A stretch of 64,000 nt of DNA from Opitutales bacterium (GCA_018700525.1 JABITN010000171.1:1-64000); one strand, 5' to 3'. Positions 18,576-28,078 are shown, numbered from the stretch's first letter. Numbers and translations: made by a program. Notes: generated from the letters alone by a model not told the origin.

Positions 18576-19358
18576 CTACCCTTGAATTGCGATCTTCGCA
18601 GAAGCTTCAAGCGGGATGTCACTATTCCAAATCATATCGAGTTGCAGACCATTAGCTTCCTCGTATTGACCAACCACCCTGTCATTCTCCGGCGTATACG
18701 GGCACTCCCCGTATTTTGAATACGGCTCCTGACTCGCATAAACCCGATTGCTCAATGCTGATTCGAAATAGAACTGACTCGTCAAGTAGTCACGGTCTCC
18801 GATGATGATCTTAAAGTGTATATGAGGAGTCCGTCCATCGTACCAGCCAGGGAATATCGTATCGAATTCAACGATTCCTTCAGCGTTGGCAAGTTGAGCT
18901 CCACGCAAAAAGCGCTTCTCGTTTACCGGATCGACATGCTCCCCTTTCAGCCCTATGAAGTTGAGGGTCTTCCACAGATCGTGCGCTAACTCTTCAGGAT
19001 AGCCGCTATAAACTCCCTCAGCATCGCAGTGCCAAATTTCGACGATCGCCCCTTCTATCGGCGAGCAATCAGACATCCCTATGATCTGCATTTTCAATTT
19101 CAGGTCTTTGCCCTGACGGTCCTCCTTCACGTTACTTCGATTCGGAGCGGATACGAAAAAAGGCCCTTCGACCTGTTGAGACGTCAAAACGCATAGATCG
19201 TCTCCGATTACTGGAGCCATGCTCATTTCCAATTCCCCGTTTCGATTACGCAAAGCAAGCCACCGCAATATACTGTTTCTCCTAAACCATACCAGGAGTC
19301 CTCCAATTACAAAAACACCCAGCCACCTGAGGAACTTTCTTCTCGTCGTTTTTTTCAA
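18576..19358 (-). CDS. Intradiol ring-cleavage dioxygenase-like protein, membrane-anchored or exported
   Basis: 260-aa protein. Residues 5-25 (TRRKFLRWLGVFVIGGLLVW) form a signal/anchor with a twin-arginine-like RRKFL. The rest matches the protocatechuate 3,4-dioxygenase beta-like fold: QVEGPFFV, IEGAIVEIWHCDAEGVYSGY, then FDTIFPGWYDGRTPHIHFKI, with the Tyr and the two His (HIH) that bind Fe3+ in true dioxygenases. Exported members of this family are common in soil and marine bacteria and are of uncertain substrate; some act on aromatic acids. It is 64 bases from the rhodanese gene on the same strand and possibly co-transcribed. Confidence 0.83.
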   Translation of the reverse strand: MKKTTRRKFLRWLGVFVIGGLLVWFRRNSILRWLALRNRNGELEMSMAPVIGDDLCVLTSQQVEGPFFVSAPNRSNVKEDRQGKDLKLKMQIIGMSDCSPIEGAIVEIWHCDAEGVYSGYPEELAHDLWKTLNFIGLKGEHVDPVNEKRFLRGAQLANAEGIVEFDTIFPGWYDGRTPHIHFKIIIGDRDYLTSQFYFESALSNRVYASQEPYSKYGECPYTPENDRVVGQYEEANGLQLDMIWNSDIPLEASAKIAIQG

Positions 19359-19422
19359 ACCAGCACCCTAACCATCGCTTCTTTTTCCAATCTTGATCGC
19401 CTAAACTGACCTGCAACGCCAA

Positions 19423-19872
19423 TTACTTCTCAGTTGGCTTACCTGCGTTTTTCCAGGCAATGATACCTCCGTCTAGGTGGTAAATCTTCGTCGCTCCTGC
19501 GGCTTTCAAACTATCTACGGCTTTACGACTGCGGCCTCCGTCTACCCCTGAGGCGCAATGTACCAGGTAGGGCTTACTCTGGTCCAAAGACTTCACGGCA
19601 TCCAAGAAGCCATCACCATGAATATTGTGGTTAAGAGCGCTTGCGATGCGCCCCATTGAAAATTCCTCAGGCGTGCGTACGTCCAGCACTGCCACATTAC
19701 CTTCTGCCAACAACTTCGCCGCTGCCTCAGGGCCTACGTCGACTACCTCCACAGACTCTCCGCCAACCGAATTAATCGCGGAAGCGGAATCGCTCTTCGA
19801 GCACGAAATCGAGCTGAGCCCTAAAGCAAGACACATTAGACAAACGAACCGGTTCATGAACGGTTTTTTCAT
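19423..19872 (-). CDS. Rhodanese-like domain lipoprotein
   Basis: 149 aa with a lipoprotein signal ending at Cys24 (SISC). A single rhodanese domain spans about residues 41-145: AVLDVRTPEEFSMGRIASAL, then the active loop LVHCASGVDGGRS with Cys106, and TKIYHLDGGIIAWKNAG at the end. It is a periplasmic sulfurtransferase or cyanide-sulfurtransferase-like protein; the partner is unknown. The alternative ATG at residue 6 would also leave a lipobox. The plus-strand ORF overlapping it is a shadow. Confidence 0.9.
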   Translation of the reverse strand: MKKPFMNRFVCLMCLALGLSSISCSKSDSASAINSVGGESVEVVDVGPEAAAKLLAEGNVAVLDVRTPEEFSMGRIASALNHNIHGDGFLDAVKSLDQSKPYLVHCASGVDGGRSRKAVDSLKAAGATKIYHLDGGIIAWKNAGKPTEK

Positions 19873-20179
19873 AGACCAATCCCATCTTGGAGCGTTTCTC
19901 TTGTCGATTCAATTCCACAGAGGAGAGGCATTCCAATCAGTATCCCAGCTTTATGGATACCGGCCTATCCTTACCCAATGTATGGCGAAAAGGCCCATAC
20001 GATACGTAGGGCTGGTGCTTGGACCACGCCACGTAGTTTGAGGATTATTTCGTAACGCGGTACGGAGGCAAGCTCCGACCCTACAAAGAGGCAGGTGTTT
20101 ACCTCAACTGGATTCGCGATCGCGGGATAAACCCGCTCCTACAATTAGGCAGGTGCACGGCATACCGAGCATCCTATTT
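19873..20179. repeat. Intergenic repeats: family B element and half of family C
   Basis: 307 bases with no gene. A family B element spans 20006-20084, from CGTAGGGCTGG to CGACCCTAC, with the internal CGCCACGTAG segment and GGAGGCAAGCTCC. A family C half-unit lies at 20111-20143 (ATCGCGGGATAAACCCGCTC, then CTACA), matching one arm of the full palindrome at 55035-55095. The remaining bases show nothing I can name. Confidence 0.65.
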
Positions 20180-21661
20180 CTAGTAATTCGTCGGCTTAGG
20201 CCTCGGTTCTGTAGGAGGTTTTACTCCTTGGGAAAGCATGATTTCGGTAATCGTATCTACCGTCGCGAACGAAGTCTTGAAATTGCCCGGACGATATCCT
20301 TCCGCAATGAGAAGCGGCGTCCAACCGGAATTGTTGTTCCTATTCCAAATTTCTATATCCGCGCCCTGCTCGTGAAGATATTGAGCCACTAAAGGCGCAT
20401 TTTTATAGGCAGCTCCGTGCATCGCCGTTTCGCCATTCGCATCGACGACATTCACATCGGATCCGAGTCCTACCATAAACTTCACGACCGCCAGTCACTC
20501 CTCGAGGCTACCGGCCTCTTCTTCCGGAGCGCGGCTTCCCAAACCAGCGGCGACCATCAGCGGTGTGCAACCATCGACATTAGGTATAAACGGATCGGCT
20601 CCCAATTCCAAAAGCAACTTCATATAAGGTAAATCGGCACGATCGGCAGCCATAAAAAAGGGCGTCGATCCCACAGCTGCAACATGCCCGTTCACAGCTT
20701 TTTGTCCTCGCTTCAACTTGGCGTTAACGGCTGCGCCTCGCTTAACGATTTCCCGAATGAACTGATCGCTGTTGCGTCTTCCGGAACCGTGTGGAGCAGG
20801 GTCTCCATTAGCCGACTCGCCAATATCCGGTTTGCGAATCCAGGTCAGTGTATGCAAAATAGTGAACCCTGAGCGATCATCGTTGGGGTCGGCTCCCATA
20901 TCGAGCAATTCGATGGCCAAATCGTAGTGACCGTTTTCAACCGCAAGGACCAAAGGACTCGTCCCATTCTTAGGAAGCTTGCCCCTGGATTTTTCGAGAT
21001 GCATCACAGCATTCACATCCACGCCCGCTTCGAGCAGTATCCGAACAACTTGAGCATTGCCCTCCCGAACGGAAAAAAAGAACGGCGTGTACCCTGATCC
21101 CTCCAACGGAGTTTGAAAATCCGCTCCCGCATCGATCAAGGCTCATACGACAGCGACATGCCCTTCCGCCGCAGCCCACATCATAGCCGATTGCCCACTA
21201 CGCTCCGTCGCATCGACATCAGCGCCGGCATCGATCAAAGCAACAACCGCGTCCACCTTGCCCGTCCGAGACGCTGTCATTAAAACAGTCTCGCCTCCTT
21301 TGGCCTCGGTATTGGCATCCGCTCCCAAGTCGATTAACGCTTTTACGAGATTAGCATTTCCGTTCACGCAGGCCAAGTAAAGCGGCGTAATTCCATAACG
21401 GTTTTGAACAACTGGGCTGGCTCCTTTATCCAGTAGCCGCTTCGCGATTTTCCAATCGTCGTGATAGGCCGCCCAATGCAAAGCAGTCATCCCATCGACC
21501 TGCGAGGCGTCGATATCGATTTTTCCAGAGAGCACCGATTGAATCCGCTCAAAGTCTCTCGATTCCACTGCATCGGCTAAGATCGCATCGGCAAATGCCC
21601 TGCCTAAGAGCACAGTACAAATAAAAACGAAAATCCATGTCCGCAATTCGATTTTCTTCAT
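20180..21661 (-). pseudogene. Ankyrin repeat protein gene with two in-frame TGA codons
   Basis: One continuous minus-strand frame of 494 codons is interrupted only by TGA at 21145-21143 and at 20497-20495, and ends at TAG 20182-20180. It begins with a signal peptide (RTWIFVFICTVLLG, then RAFA) and carries roughly eleven ankyrin units such as DGMTALHWAAYHDDWKIAKR, GGETVLMTAS and VDGCTPLMVAA. Repeat phase is kept across both stops: GHVAVV(stop)ALIDAGADF and SLEE(stop)LAVVKFMVGLG, where Arg (CGA) or Trp (TGG) would be one transition away. TGA is an ordinary stop elsewhere here (for example tctC), so nonsense mutation is the simplest reading. It lies 77 bases beyond the DUF1552 stop, upstream in its orientation being that gene. 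Confidence 0.8.
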
Positions 21662-21738
21662 GTGACGATCTGTGACTCTAAACTTATAAACCGAGTTCCT
21701 CCTGCAAGCTCAGGCAATGCTCCGAGCTCACGTTCTTA

Positions 21739-23085
21739 CTATATTGACAATGGGTCAAACAACCCATCGATCTTACCGGTACTATCTCCAAATTGATCGA
21801 CTTTCACTCCAACCTTATCGAGTAAGCTAAGGTGCAAATTCGCCAAAGGCTTCGGTTCTTTGTACCGTATATGACGATTGCCCTTCATGCCCCCCGCAGC
21901 ACCACCGGCAACGATGATTGGCAAATTCGAATGGTTGTGCACATTGGGATTTCCAATGCCGCTGCCATAAAGCAAGATAACATTATCGAGTAAAGACCCG
22001 TTCCCTTCGGGCGTATTCTTGAGCCGCTCAAGGTATTCGGCAAACAGCGACACGTGAAAAGCGTTAATCTTCGACATCTTCTCGATCTTTTCGGGATTAT
22101 CGCCGTGGTGCGAAAGTGGATGATGTGGATCGGAAATGCCGATCTCAGGATAGGATCGATTGCTGGTTTCCCGAGCGATCTGAAAGGTAGTAACTCGCGT
22201 TATATCGCCTTGATATGCCAATAATTGCAGGTCGAACATTAATCGAGCATGATCGGCATACGCGGCAGGAACGCCCATTGGCCTATCCAAATCAGGCATC
22301 GGTTTGTCCTTTGTATCTGTCTCGGCTTTTTGGATACGCCGCTCCACTTCGCGAATAGAATCAAGATAATCCGAAACCCGTGAACGGTCATTTGCTCCTA
22401 GGCCACGCTTGAGGCGTTTCATGTCACCGATGATCGAATCCAGCAAACTAGCTCGCTTGCGCAAATCGGCTTGACGTTCTTCGGGCGTCCCGCCCTCTCC
22501 AAACAGACTTTCGAAAACGATGCGCGGGTGAGCTTCCGCTGGAAGCGGCGTGGTCGGCGAGGACCAGGACAAATTATTCTGGTAGACGCACGCATAGCCA
22601 TTGTCGCATTGGCCAACCACTTGAAGTAAATCCATCGCAAGTTCCAAGGAGGGCAATTGCGTTTGCTGTCCTATTTGCTGGGCCGCCAATTGGTCTGCCG
22701 TAGTTCCCAAGTAGTAGTCGGAACTCTCGGTGACCTTGGCTTTGGCAGCACTAAGAAACGAAGAATTCGAAGTAGCATGCGATCCGGGATAAGCAGGCTT
22801 CAACTGCATATTGGTGAAAATCGCTGCCTGGTCCTTAACCGGTGCCAATGAATCGAGAATCGGCGAGAGCTTGTCGAGAGTGCCTTCGCTTCGAGGCGTC
22901 CAACGCGATTGGTCGCAACCCATTGGCATGAAAACATAACCGAGTCGCCGAACTGGAGTGGCAAGCGTCCTCGAAGCCGCCGTAGCCGCCGGAATCATGG
23001 CATCTAGCAATGGCAGGGCAAAAGAGGCCCCCATACCTTTCAAAAACGCTCTGCGAGCGACGGCCTTCTTAGTTATGAACTTCAT
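21739..23085 (-). CDS. DUF1552 domain-containing protein (Tat-exported)
   Basis: 448 aa. The N terminus has a twin-arginine-like signal (ARRAFLKGMGASFALPLLDA). DUF1552 features follow: GYVFMPMGCDQSRWTP, a conserved middle segment with LASxRxxxRRIQKAE-like helices, HHPLSHHGDNPEKI, LLYGSGIGNPNVHNHSNLPI and IVAGGAAGGMKGNRHIRY, ending with VDQFGDSTGKIDGLFDPLS. These proteins occur as partners of DUF1592 proteins in Planctomycetes and Verrucomicrobia. Their function is unknown. It starts 32 bases after the DUF1592 stop, so the two are one operon. A C-terminal scrap of the same family survives at 51734-51907. Confidence 0.93.
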   Translation of the reverse strand: MKFITKKAVARRAFLKGMGASFALPLLDAMIPAATAASRTLATPVRRLGYVFMPMGCDQSRWTPRSEGTLDKLSPILDSLAPVKDQAAIFTNMQLKPAYPGSHATSNSSFLSAAKAKVTESSDYYLGTTADQLAAQQIGQQTQLPSLELAMDLLQVVGQCDNGYACVYQNNLSWSSPTTPLPAEAHPRIVFESLFGEGGTPEERQADLRKRASLLDSIIGDMKRLKRGLGANDRSRVSDYLDSIREVERRIQKAETDTKDKPMPDLDRPMGVPAAYADHARLMFDLQLLAYQGDITRVTTFQIARETSNRSYPEIGISDPHHPLSHHGDNPEKIEKMSKINAFHVSLFAEYLERLKNTPEGNGSLLDNVILLYGSGIGNPNVHNHSNLPIIVAGGAAGGMKGNRHIRYKEPKPLANLHLSLLDKVGVKVDQFGDSTGKIDGLFDPLSI

Positions 23086-23117
23086 TTGGTTTTTCTGTCT
23101 GTAAGGCTCATCGAGCT

Positions 23118-25742
23118 CTACTCACTTTCCGATTTCGTTCTCATCTGAAAAGGAACGCTTTTTACAATACCGAGAATCATAGAGGAAAAGCGGTAATCAT
23201 TGTCGTGAGCTTCTGCGATGATTTTGCGAACAGCGGGAGCGTCATAGGCTTCAACGCCCCTACCCAGGGCAAATATGAGCAACTTTTCGCTCAAAGCGCG
23301 AACAAAAAGTTCAGGTCGTTCCAGTAACCCATTTTCCAAATTAGCGACTCCATCGAAAACGCTTCCATCGGGTAGCCCGCCCGATACGTCGATTTCCGCG
23401 CCGTACTCGAATTCACGCCAGCGACCAATCGCGTCGAAATTCTCGAGGGCGAAACCGACCGGATCCATAAGGTCGTGACAACTAGCACAAGCAGGATTCG
23501 CTCGATGCTCTTCTAGCCGCGCTCGCATCGATAGCGTCGCATCCAAAGTATTTTCTTCCAACGCAGGTACGTCCGCAGGCGGTGGCGGCGGAGCCGTTCC
23601 GATAATATTCTCCAAAACCCAATTGCCGCGAATGACCGGCGAGGTCCTCGTTGCATAAGAGGTAACCGTAAGAATGCTTCCCTGTCGGAGAAGCCCTCCG
23701 CGATGATCCTCCGGCTTCAATTCAACACGGCGAAAACGACTTCCGAAAACATTGGGTACACCGTAGTGATGAGCCAAGCGTTCGTTAAGGAATGTGTAAT
23801 CCGCTTTCAGCATTTCGAGTACGCTCCGGTCTTCGGTCAATATGCCTTCGATAAACAGCTCAGTCTCCTTCCGAAAGGCTTGCCTCAAATTATCATCGAA
23901 ATCCGGATACAAGCGTAAATCAGGCGTCACCGAATCCAAATTCCTTAAATGAAGCCATTGGCTTGCGAAATTCTCAACTAAGCTAAGCGCACGCGGATCC
24001 GCCAACATTCTTCGCACATGAGCTTCAAGCGTCTCCGGATCGCTTAAATTACCGGCAATCGCATCGTCTATTAAAGCTTCGTCAGGCAAGCTGCTCCAAA
24101 TGAAAAACGAAAGCCGACTTGCCAATTCGATATCGCTGATTCGGTAAGCCTCTCCCGGTTTAACGTCAGCGGGCTCGCATTCGACGCGAAAGAGAAACTC
24201 CGGATTGACCAAAATCGAACTGAGAGCCGCTTCGATGCCCGATTCGAAACCGCTTTCATCCGCACCTTCCTTATAGAAGGACATTGGCCCCTTCAAATCC
24301 GCCTTGGTAATAGAGCGGCGATAGGCCCGCTTCATAAGGTTTTCCATAATCTCCCGAGCGGCCAATGCCTCTTCACTGGGCTGACTCGGCTTGCGAATGA
24401 ATATTTTCTCCCGACTCGGAGTGCTCATCGCTCCCTGAGCATTGTAGGGTCCTGTAATGGATACTTGATACACCGCGGGAGACAAGCGTGGGTGACGGTG
24501 ATAATTGAAATGCACCTTGAAGGGCTCACGCTTGTTTTCAAGAAGCGAATACGAATTCTTCAGAAAGGTAACCCCTAGCTTGCGCGGACCGGCTTGAACT
24601 TGAATCCGCGTTTTCAAATGCTTGTCGACCATACTATGATCTCTTCGCCCCTTTGGAGGACCCACCGTGAATCGTTCGACCAATACTCGGTCGAGCAGGA
24701 TCTCCATTTCGTGTTTTCCTTTGAGTCCCTCGACGTGCTCATTGCGATCCCGAGTGAGTGTTACTTCAACCTCGTATTCTCCATCCTGGGGAAACGTATA
24801 GTCCAAGAGCAGTCCTCCACGCGTGCCGATCGGCAACCCCTCCACGTGAAACTCTTGCGTATAGTCGGCAGGCAGCCTGACGGTGTAACCCTGAAGCTTA
24901 TCGCTGCGGGCGCCTACTGCCAATCGGCTGATTTTTTGAGCGGCCGAAATATAACGATCAAGCAAACTAGGCGAAAGCGTTCCAACGGTTACATTGTCAA
25001 AGCCATGACTCTCTTCGTCTTTAGGCAACAAGGTATCCGTATCGATTTCCAAACCAACGAGATCTCGAATCGCGTTTCGGTACTCCGTCCGATTGAGGCG
25101 GCGAAAAGTTTCTACGCGACCCGGTTTCGGGTGGGACGCAGCATTAGCATCCAAGGTTTCGGTCAGTGCAGCCAAAACTGCTTCATAAGTAGCCTCGCTC
25201 GGGCGTTCGCGATTCGGAGGCGGCATCTGCCTCGAATACAAACGCAAAACAACATGCTCCCACAGCTCAGGATCTATCGTCGGGTCGTCTAGCGAGATAC
25301 CGTCGAGAATCAGATCCCCTTTGTTCTCATCCGCATTGTGGCAGCTTACGCAATACTCACTGATCAACGCATGCTTGGACGATAGCGTAAGCTCGCCCTC
25401 GTCCGGAGCGAGCGTTTGCAGTTTCGTTTCCAGCCACTGGCTCGCAGCGTTAAATTCGGATTCGCTTGGTCGCTCTACGTCCGGTTCGTCCTCGGGAGGC
25501 ATCTCACGCTCGCTCAGCATCCAAGAGACATCATCCCACACATCGAGGTTCTGGCTTATGCCCACCGAAAGGATACTCTCAAGATCCAGTTTCCCCTTCT
25601 TCTTTTCCGGGTTGTGACAGCTAATGCAGTGATCATTCAGCACATTCATCAATGGCTGACCAATTGCTACTCCTTCCCCATCCAAATGAGTAGCGAGAAA
25701 CACTTTAAATAGCACTGCAGCGAGTATTGGGGTACGAAACAT
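23118..25742 (-). CDS. DUF1592 domain-containing protein with cytochrome c-like domains
   Basis: 874 aa from the ATG at 25742, which gives a signal-like start (MFRTPILAAVLFKVFLA); a start at 25817 adds 25 unconvincing residues. Two N-terminal haem-type motifs, CISCHN and CVSCHN, each precede a KGxLxL segment. Then come DUF1587 (RRLNRTEYRNAIRDLVGL), a PSD5-like carbohydrate-binding region (GEYEVEVTLTRDR), DUF1592 (RLSFFIWSSLPDEALI), DUF1588 (GGLLRQGSILTVTSYATRTS and CASCHDLMDPVGFALENFD) and DUF1585 at the C terminus. Exported, role unproven. Operon partner is the DUF1552 gene downstream. Confidence 0.92.
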   Translation of the reverse strand: MFRTPILAAVLFKVFLATHLDGEGVAIGQPLMNVLNDHCISCHNPEKKKGKLDLESILSVGISQNLDVWDDVSWMLSEREMPPEDEPDVERPSESEFNAASQWLETKLQTLAPDEGELTLSSKHALISEYCVSCHNADENKGDLILDGISLDDPTIDPELWEHVVLRLYSRQMPPPNRERPSEATYEAVLAALTETLDANAASHPKPGRVETFRRLNRTEYRNAIRDLVGLEIDTDTLLPKDEESHGFDNVTVGTLSPSLLDRYISAAQKISRLAVGARSDKLQGYTVRLPADYTQEFHVEGLPIGTRGGLLLDYTFPQDGEYEVEVTLTRDRNEHVEGLKGKHEMEILLDRVLVERFTVGPPKGRRDHSMVDKHLKTRIQVQAGPRKLGVTFLKNSYSLLENKREPFKVHFNYHRHPRLSPAVYQVSITGPYNAQGAMSTPSREKIFIRKPSQPSEEALAAREIMENLMKRAYRRSITKADLKGPMSFYKEGADESGFESGIEAALSSILVNPEFLFRVECEPADVKPGEAYRISDIELASRLSFFIWSSLPDEALIDDAIAGNLSDPETLEAHVRRMLADPRALSLVENFASQWLHLRNLDSVTPDLRLYPDFDDNLRQAFRKETELFIEGILTEDRSVLEMLKADYTFLNERLAHHYGVPNVFGSRFRRVELKPEDHRGGLLRQGSILTVTSYATRTSPVIRGNWVLENIIGTAPPPPPADVPALEENTLDATLSMRARLEEHRANPACASCHDLMDPVGFALENFDAIGRWREFEYGAEIDVSGGLPDGSVFDGVANLENGLLERPELFVRALSEKLLIFALGRGVEAYDAPAVRKIIAEAHDNDYRFSSMILGIVKSVPFQMRTKSESE

Positions 25743-25939
25743 TAGCCTAAACTGGTAACCGGAAACGATACCGGTCGGACAGATTCCGTCCCCACTCCCA
25801 AAAGTGGACAACATCATTCCTAATTTAACTAATTTCTAACCTAATTTCGTCAAGACTAGATCAAACTAGCCATAATGAAATCAGTTGTATTCTAATCCCC
25901 CGAAAAGGATCTCCATTGGCCAATCGCAGGCCTAGTGCC

Positions 25940-27148
25940 CTACTCGTGATTCAAGGCCCTTAGCTGCTCGCTCAACCAAATTTTGTGCTTCCAACGAAGA
26001 TTCTTAGAGGACATGTCAATCGAATAAAGACTGCTATCTTCTCCTTGAGGCGGTACTGGCAACTCAAGGATGCGGCGCAAATTCAAGGCCAGCCACTTCT
26101 CGATTTTCAAAACGACCATCTTCTTGCGAAGGCGACCTTGAATGTCGCGATTGAGCACGGTTGGAATCGTATTCAGCGTTAGAATTTCATCGATAGCCGT
26201 ATTCGCCATCTTAACACGCCCCTCTTCGCTTGCATAAAAGTGAGTCAAAGCAAACACGGTTTTGCCAGGATTGACCTGTTTTAGCAACTGACAGGACTTA
26301 ACGACAGTCGATCCCGTGCGCACCATATCGTCGAATAAAACGATATCGTGACCCTTAATCTCGTCTAAACTCGACTCGCTTTCCTCGTGGATCTTGATCT
26401 CAACCTTTCGCTCTCCCGTCCGCTCCTTGTCCAAGAGCACGAACTTGGCTTTGCTCAAGTTCAATCGATTGCACATCTCCTTCACGAAATCGCGAGCGCC
26501 TTTATCCGGTGCGCACAATGCCAAACCTTCGCCCTCGTCACCGTATTTCACGATATTCGAATTCAACAGGTAATCCACGTAAATGTCGTAAGGGATGATA
26601 TTATGGAATTTCCCATCAAACACTTCGCTGAACATTGTCTGAACGGAATGCGAATGATTGTGCACGGTAAGCACTCGATCGACTCCCGCCAACTTGAGCA
26701 TCTGAGCGTAAAGCTTCGCAGTAAATAGCTGACCGTCGAATTTCTTTAAATCCTTTTGGTCGCGTTCAGCTATCGTTTTCCCCAGGTCTAACCGAGGACC
26801 TCGATCCTGCGCGCTGTAATAAAGATCAGGTTCAACCAGGATAACCTCAGAGGCGCCGTTTTCCTTGGCGGCCCGGGCGATCATGATCGTCCGCATGGCC
26901 AAACTCTGGCGACTCATCACTAAGCTGCTTGTGCTGACAATGATGATACTTTTTCCAAGCAGTTTATTGCCGATCTCTGCGAAATCCTGCTCATCGGAAA
27001 TAAATCGCGGGCAAAACTCCGAATTCGCAAAACGTTTCATACTGATTAAATCAGCCACATCTTCGCTCTGCCCCATGGCAAACGCAACGTCGATCGCAAA
27101 GGGATCATCCGAAGAATTTCCAACGACAATATATTTCGGTTCGGTCAT
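25940..27148 (-). CDS. Ribose-phosphate pyrophosphokinase-like protein (long form)
   Basis: 402 aa from the ATG at 27148; an upstream TTG/ATG-type extension is non-coding in character. The PRPP-binding loop is clear (DIVLFDDMVRTGSTVVKSC), as are VLTVHNHSH, YSAQDRG (equivalent of the ATP-binding RQDR region) and an RTGERKVEI flexible loop. Compared with normal Prs (about 315 aa) there are inserts around residues 120-150 and an added C-terminal tail after VLNRDIQGRLRKK. Prs makes PRPP from ribose 5-phosphate and ATP for nucleotide, His and Trp synthesis. Because the N-terminal KRxxxxE segment is diverged, this could be a paralogue with altered substrate. A terminator-like hairpin precedes it. 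Confidence 0.8.
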   Translation of the reverse strand: MTEPKYIVVGNSSDDPFAIDVAFAMGQSEDVADLISMKRFANSEFCPRFISDEQDFAEIGNKLLGKSIIIVSTSSLVMSRQSLAMRTIMIARAAKENGASEVILVEPDLYYSAQDRGPRLDLGKTIAERDQKDLKKFDGQLFTAKLYAQMLKLAGVDRVLTVHNHSHSVQTMFSEVFDGKFHNIIPYDIYVDYLLNSNIVKYGDEGEGLALCAPDKGARDFVKEMCNRLNLSKAKFVLLDKERTGERKVEIKIHEESESSLDEIKGHDIVLFDDMVRTGSTVVKSCQLLKQVNPGKTVFALTHFYASEEGRVKMANTAIDEILTLNTIPTVLNRDIQGRLRKKMVVLKIEKWLALNLRRILELPVPPQGEDSSLYSIDMSSKNLRWKHKIWLSEQLRALNHE

Positions 27149-27199
27149 AGAAGAAGCAATCAAACAGTGGAAGAATTCAATAGCCGGGCAAATGGCTCT

Positions 27200-27238
27200 A
27201 AAAAAAAACAAGCGCCCGAAAAGAAAAGGGCGAGCTTT
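27200..27238 (-). terminator. Rho-independent terminator-like hairpin in the prs leader
   Basis: Read on the minus strand, the arms CGCCC and GGGCG (extended by AAG/CTT with a bulge) are followed directly by a run of nine T after TTG. It lies only about 50 bases upstream of the PRPP synthetase start, where no minus-strand gene ends. It therefore either stops stray transcription from the decayed region to the right or acts as a leader attenuator. Confidence 0.55.
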
Positions 27239-27299
27239 ATTCTAATCAATTTTCCAGAAAGCCATTCGATCCGGCCACCACACTCAAACACGACCGAAC

Positions 27300-27362
27300 G
27301 GTAGCGGCCGATCTCCGAGCGGCCATTCATTGCCCTCTATGGCCGCCCTGAGGTCGCGGTCC
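27300..27362. repeat. Family A palindrome, degenerate right arm
   Basis: Begins GGTAGCGGCCGATCTCCGAG and continues CGGCCATTC; a diverged opposite arm (GGCCGCCCTGAGGTCGCGGT) follows within 40 bases. It sits between the divergent prs and membrane-protein genes, so the promoters of both must lie around it. Confidence 0.65.
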
Positions 27363-27505
27363 TAACTCTAAATTGGTTAATCGTACCAGCGACCCAAAGC
27401 TAGCGAGGAGAAATCGCTATTGCCTATCCATACCTTAGGCTTCACCATTTCAACATGAAATGCTTCGGACTTACCCCAACCAGCGTCCTAGAGCGCTCCT
27501 CGCAA

Positions 27506-28078
27506 ATGACGATCAGACCCGCCGCGACTCAATCGTTTTCGATTATTTTCGGCAGCATAAGCTTCGGACTGGTTAGCCTCCTTGCTTACGCGATCTGGGC
27601 CTTCCGCCTCGTACCAGGCCAAGCGGCCATGTATAGTGCAATCGCCGCCATCTATCTTATCCTTTCCGGTTTGGCCCTCAATCGCCTAGCCATCGCCCCG
27701 AAAATCCTACTACGGTTTACCCTACTCTTCGCCACTGCCTTTCTAGCCTACGCGATCTTCTGGTGTCTACTTTGGTTCCAGCTCAAAGGTAAGTACCACG
27801 GCGACCTATGGGGCTCGCTGCTAGGACTCGCCGCTATGACTTGGCTCTTCCAAAAGGCCTTCGGCTCGAAGCGTGGCTTCCTCGCGGCGTTCTCGATCCT
27901 ATTCACCTTCCACACGATCGGCTACTACCAGGGTAACGAGTGCTACACTTATTTCGGCGGTACCACCGGACGCCTCCTCTGGGGAGCCTTCCACGGCGCC
28001 GGTTTCGGAGCCGGTCTCGGCAATCTAATGTTCCACTGCCAGAAACCCTTGATCGAAAAATCCCAAAATAGTTCTTAG
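27506..28078 (+). CDS. Conserved small integral membrane protein of unknown function
   Basis: 190 aa from the ATG at 27506 (a start at 27455 adds 17 residues). Hydrophobic segments lie around FSIIFGSISFGLVSLLAYAI, AMYSAIAAIYLILSGLAL, LLRFTLLFATAFLAYAIFW, LWGSLLGLAAMTWLF, a further one at FLAAFSILFTFHTIGYY, and a glycine-rich final one (GAFHGAGFGAGLGNLMF). I do not recognise a named family; the YxGNEcYTYF and GAFHGAGFGAGLG motifs look conserved enough to be useful for a search. Monocistronic, with ordinary codon use. Confidence 0.6.
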   Translation: MTIRPAATQSFSIIFGSISFGLVSLLAYAIWAFRLVPGQAAMYSAIAAIYLILSGLALNRLAIAPKILLRFTLLFATAFLAYAIFWCLLWFQLKGKYHGDLWGSLLGLAAMTWLFQKAFGSKRGFLAAFSILFTFHTIGYYQGNECYTYFGGTTGRLLWGAFHGAGFGAGLGNLMFHCQKPLIEKSQNSS

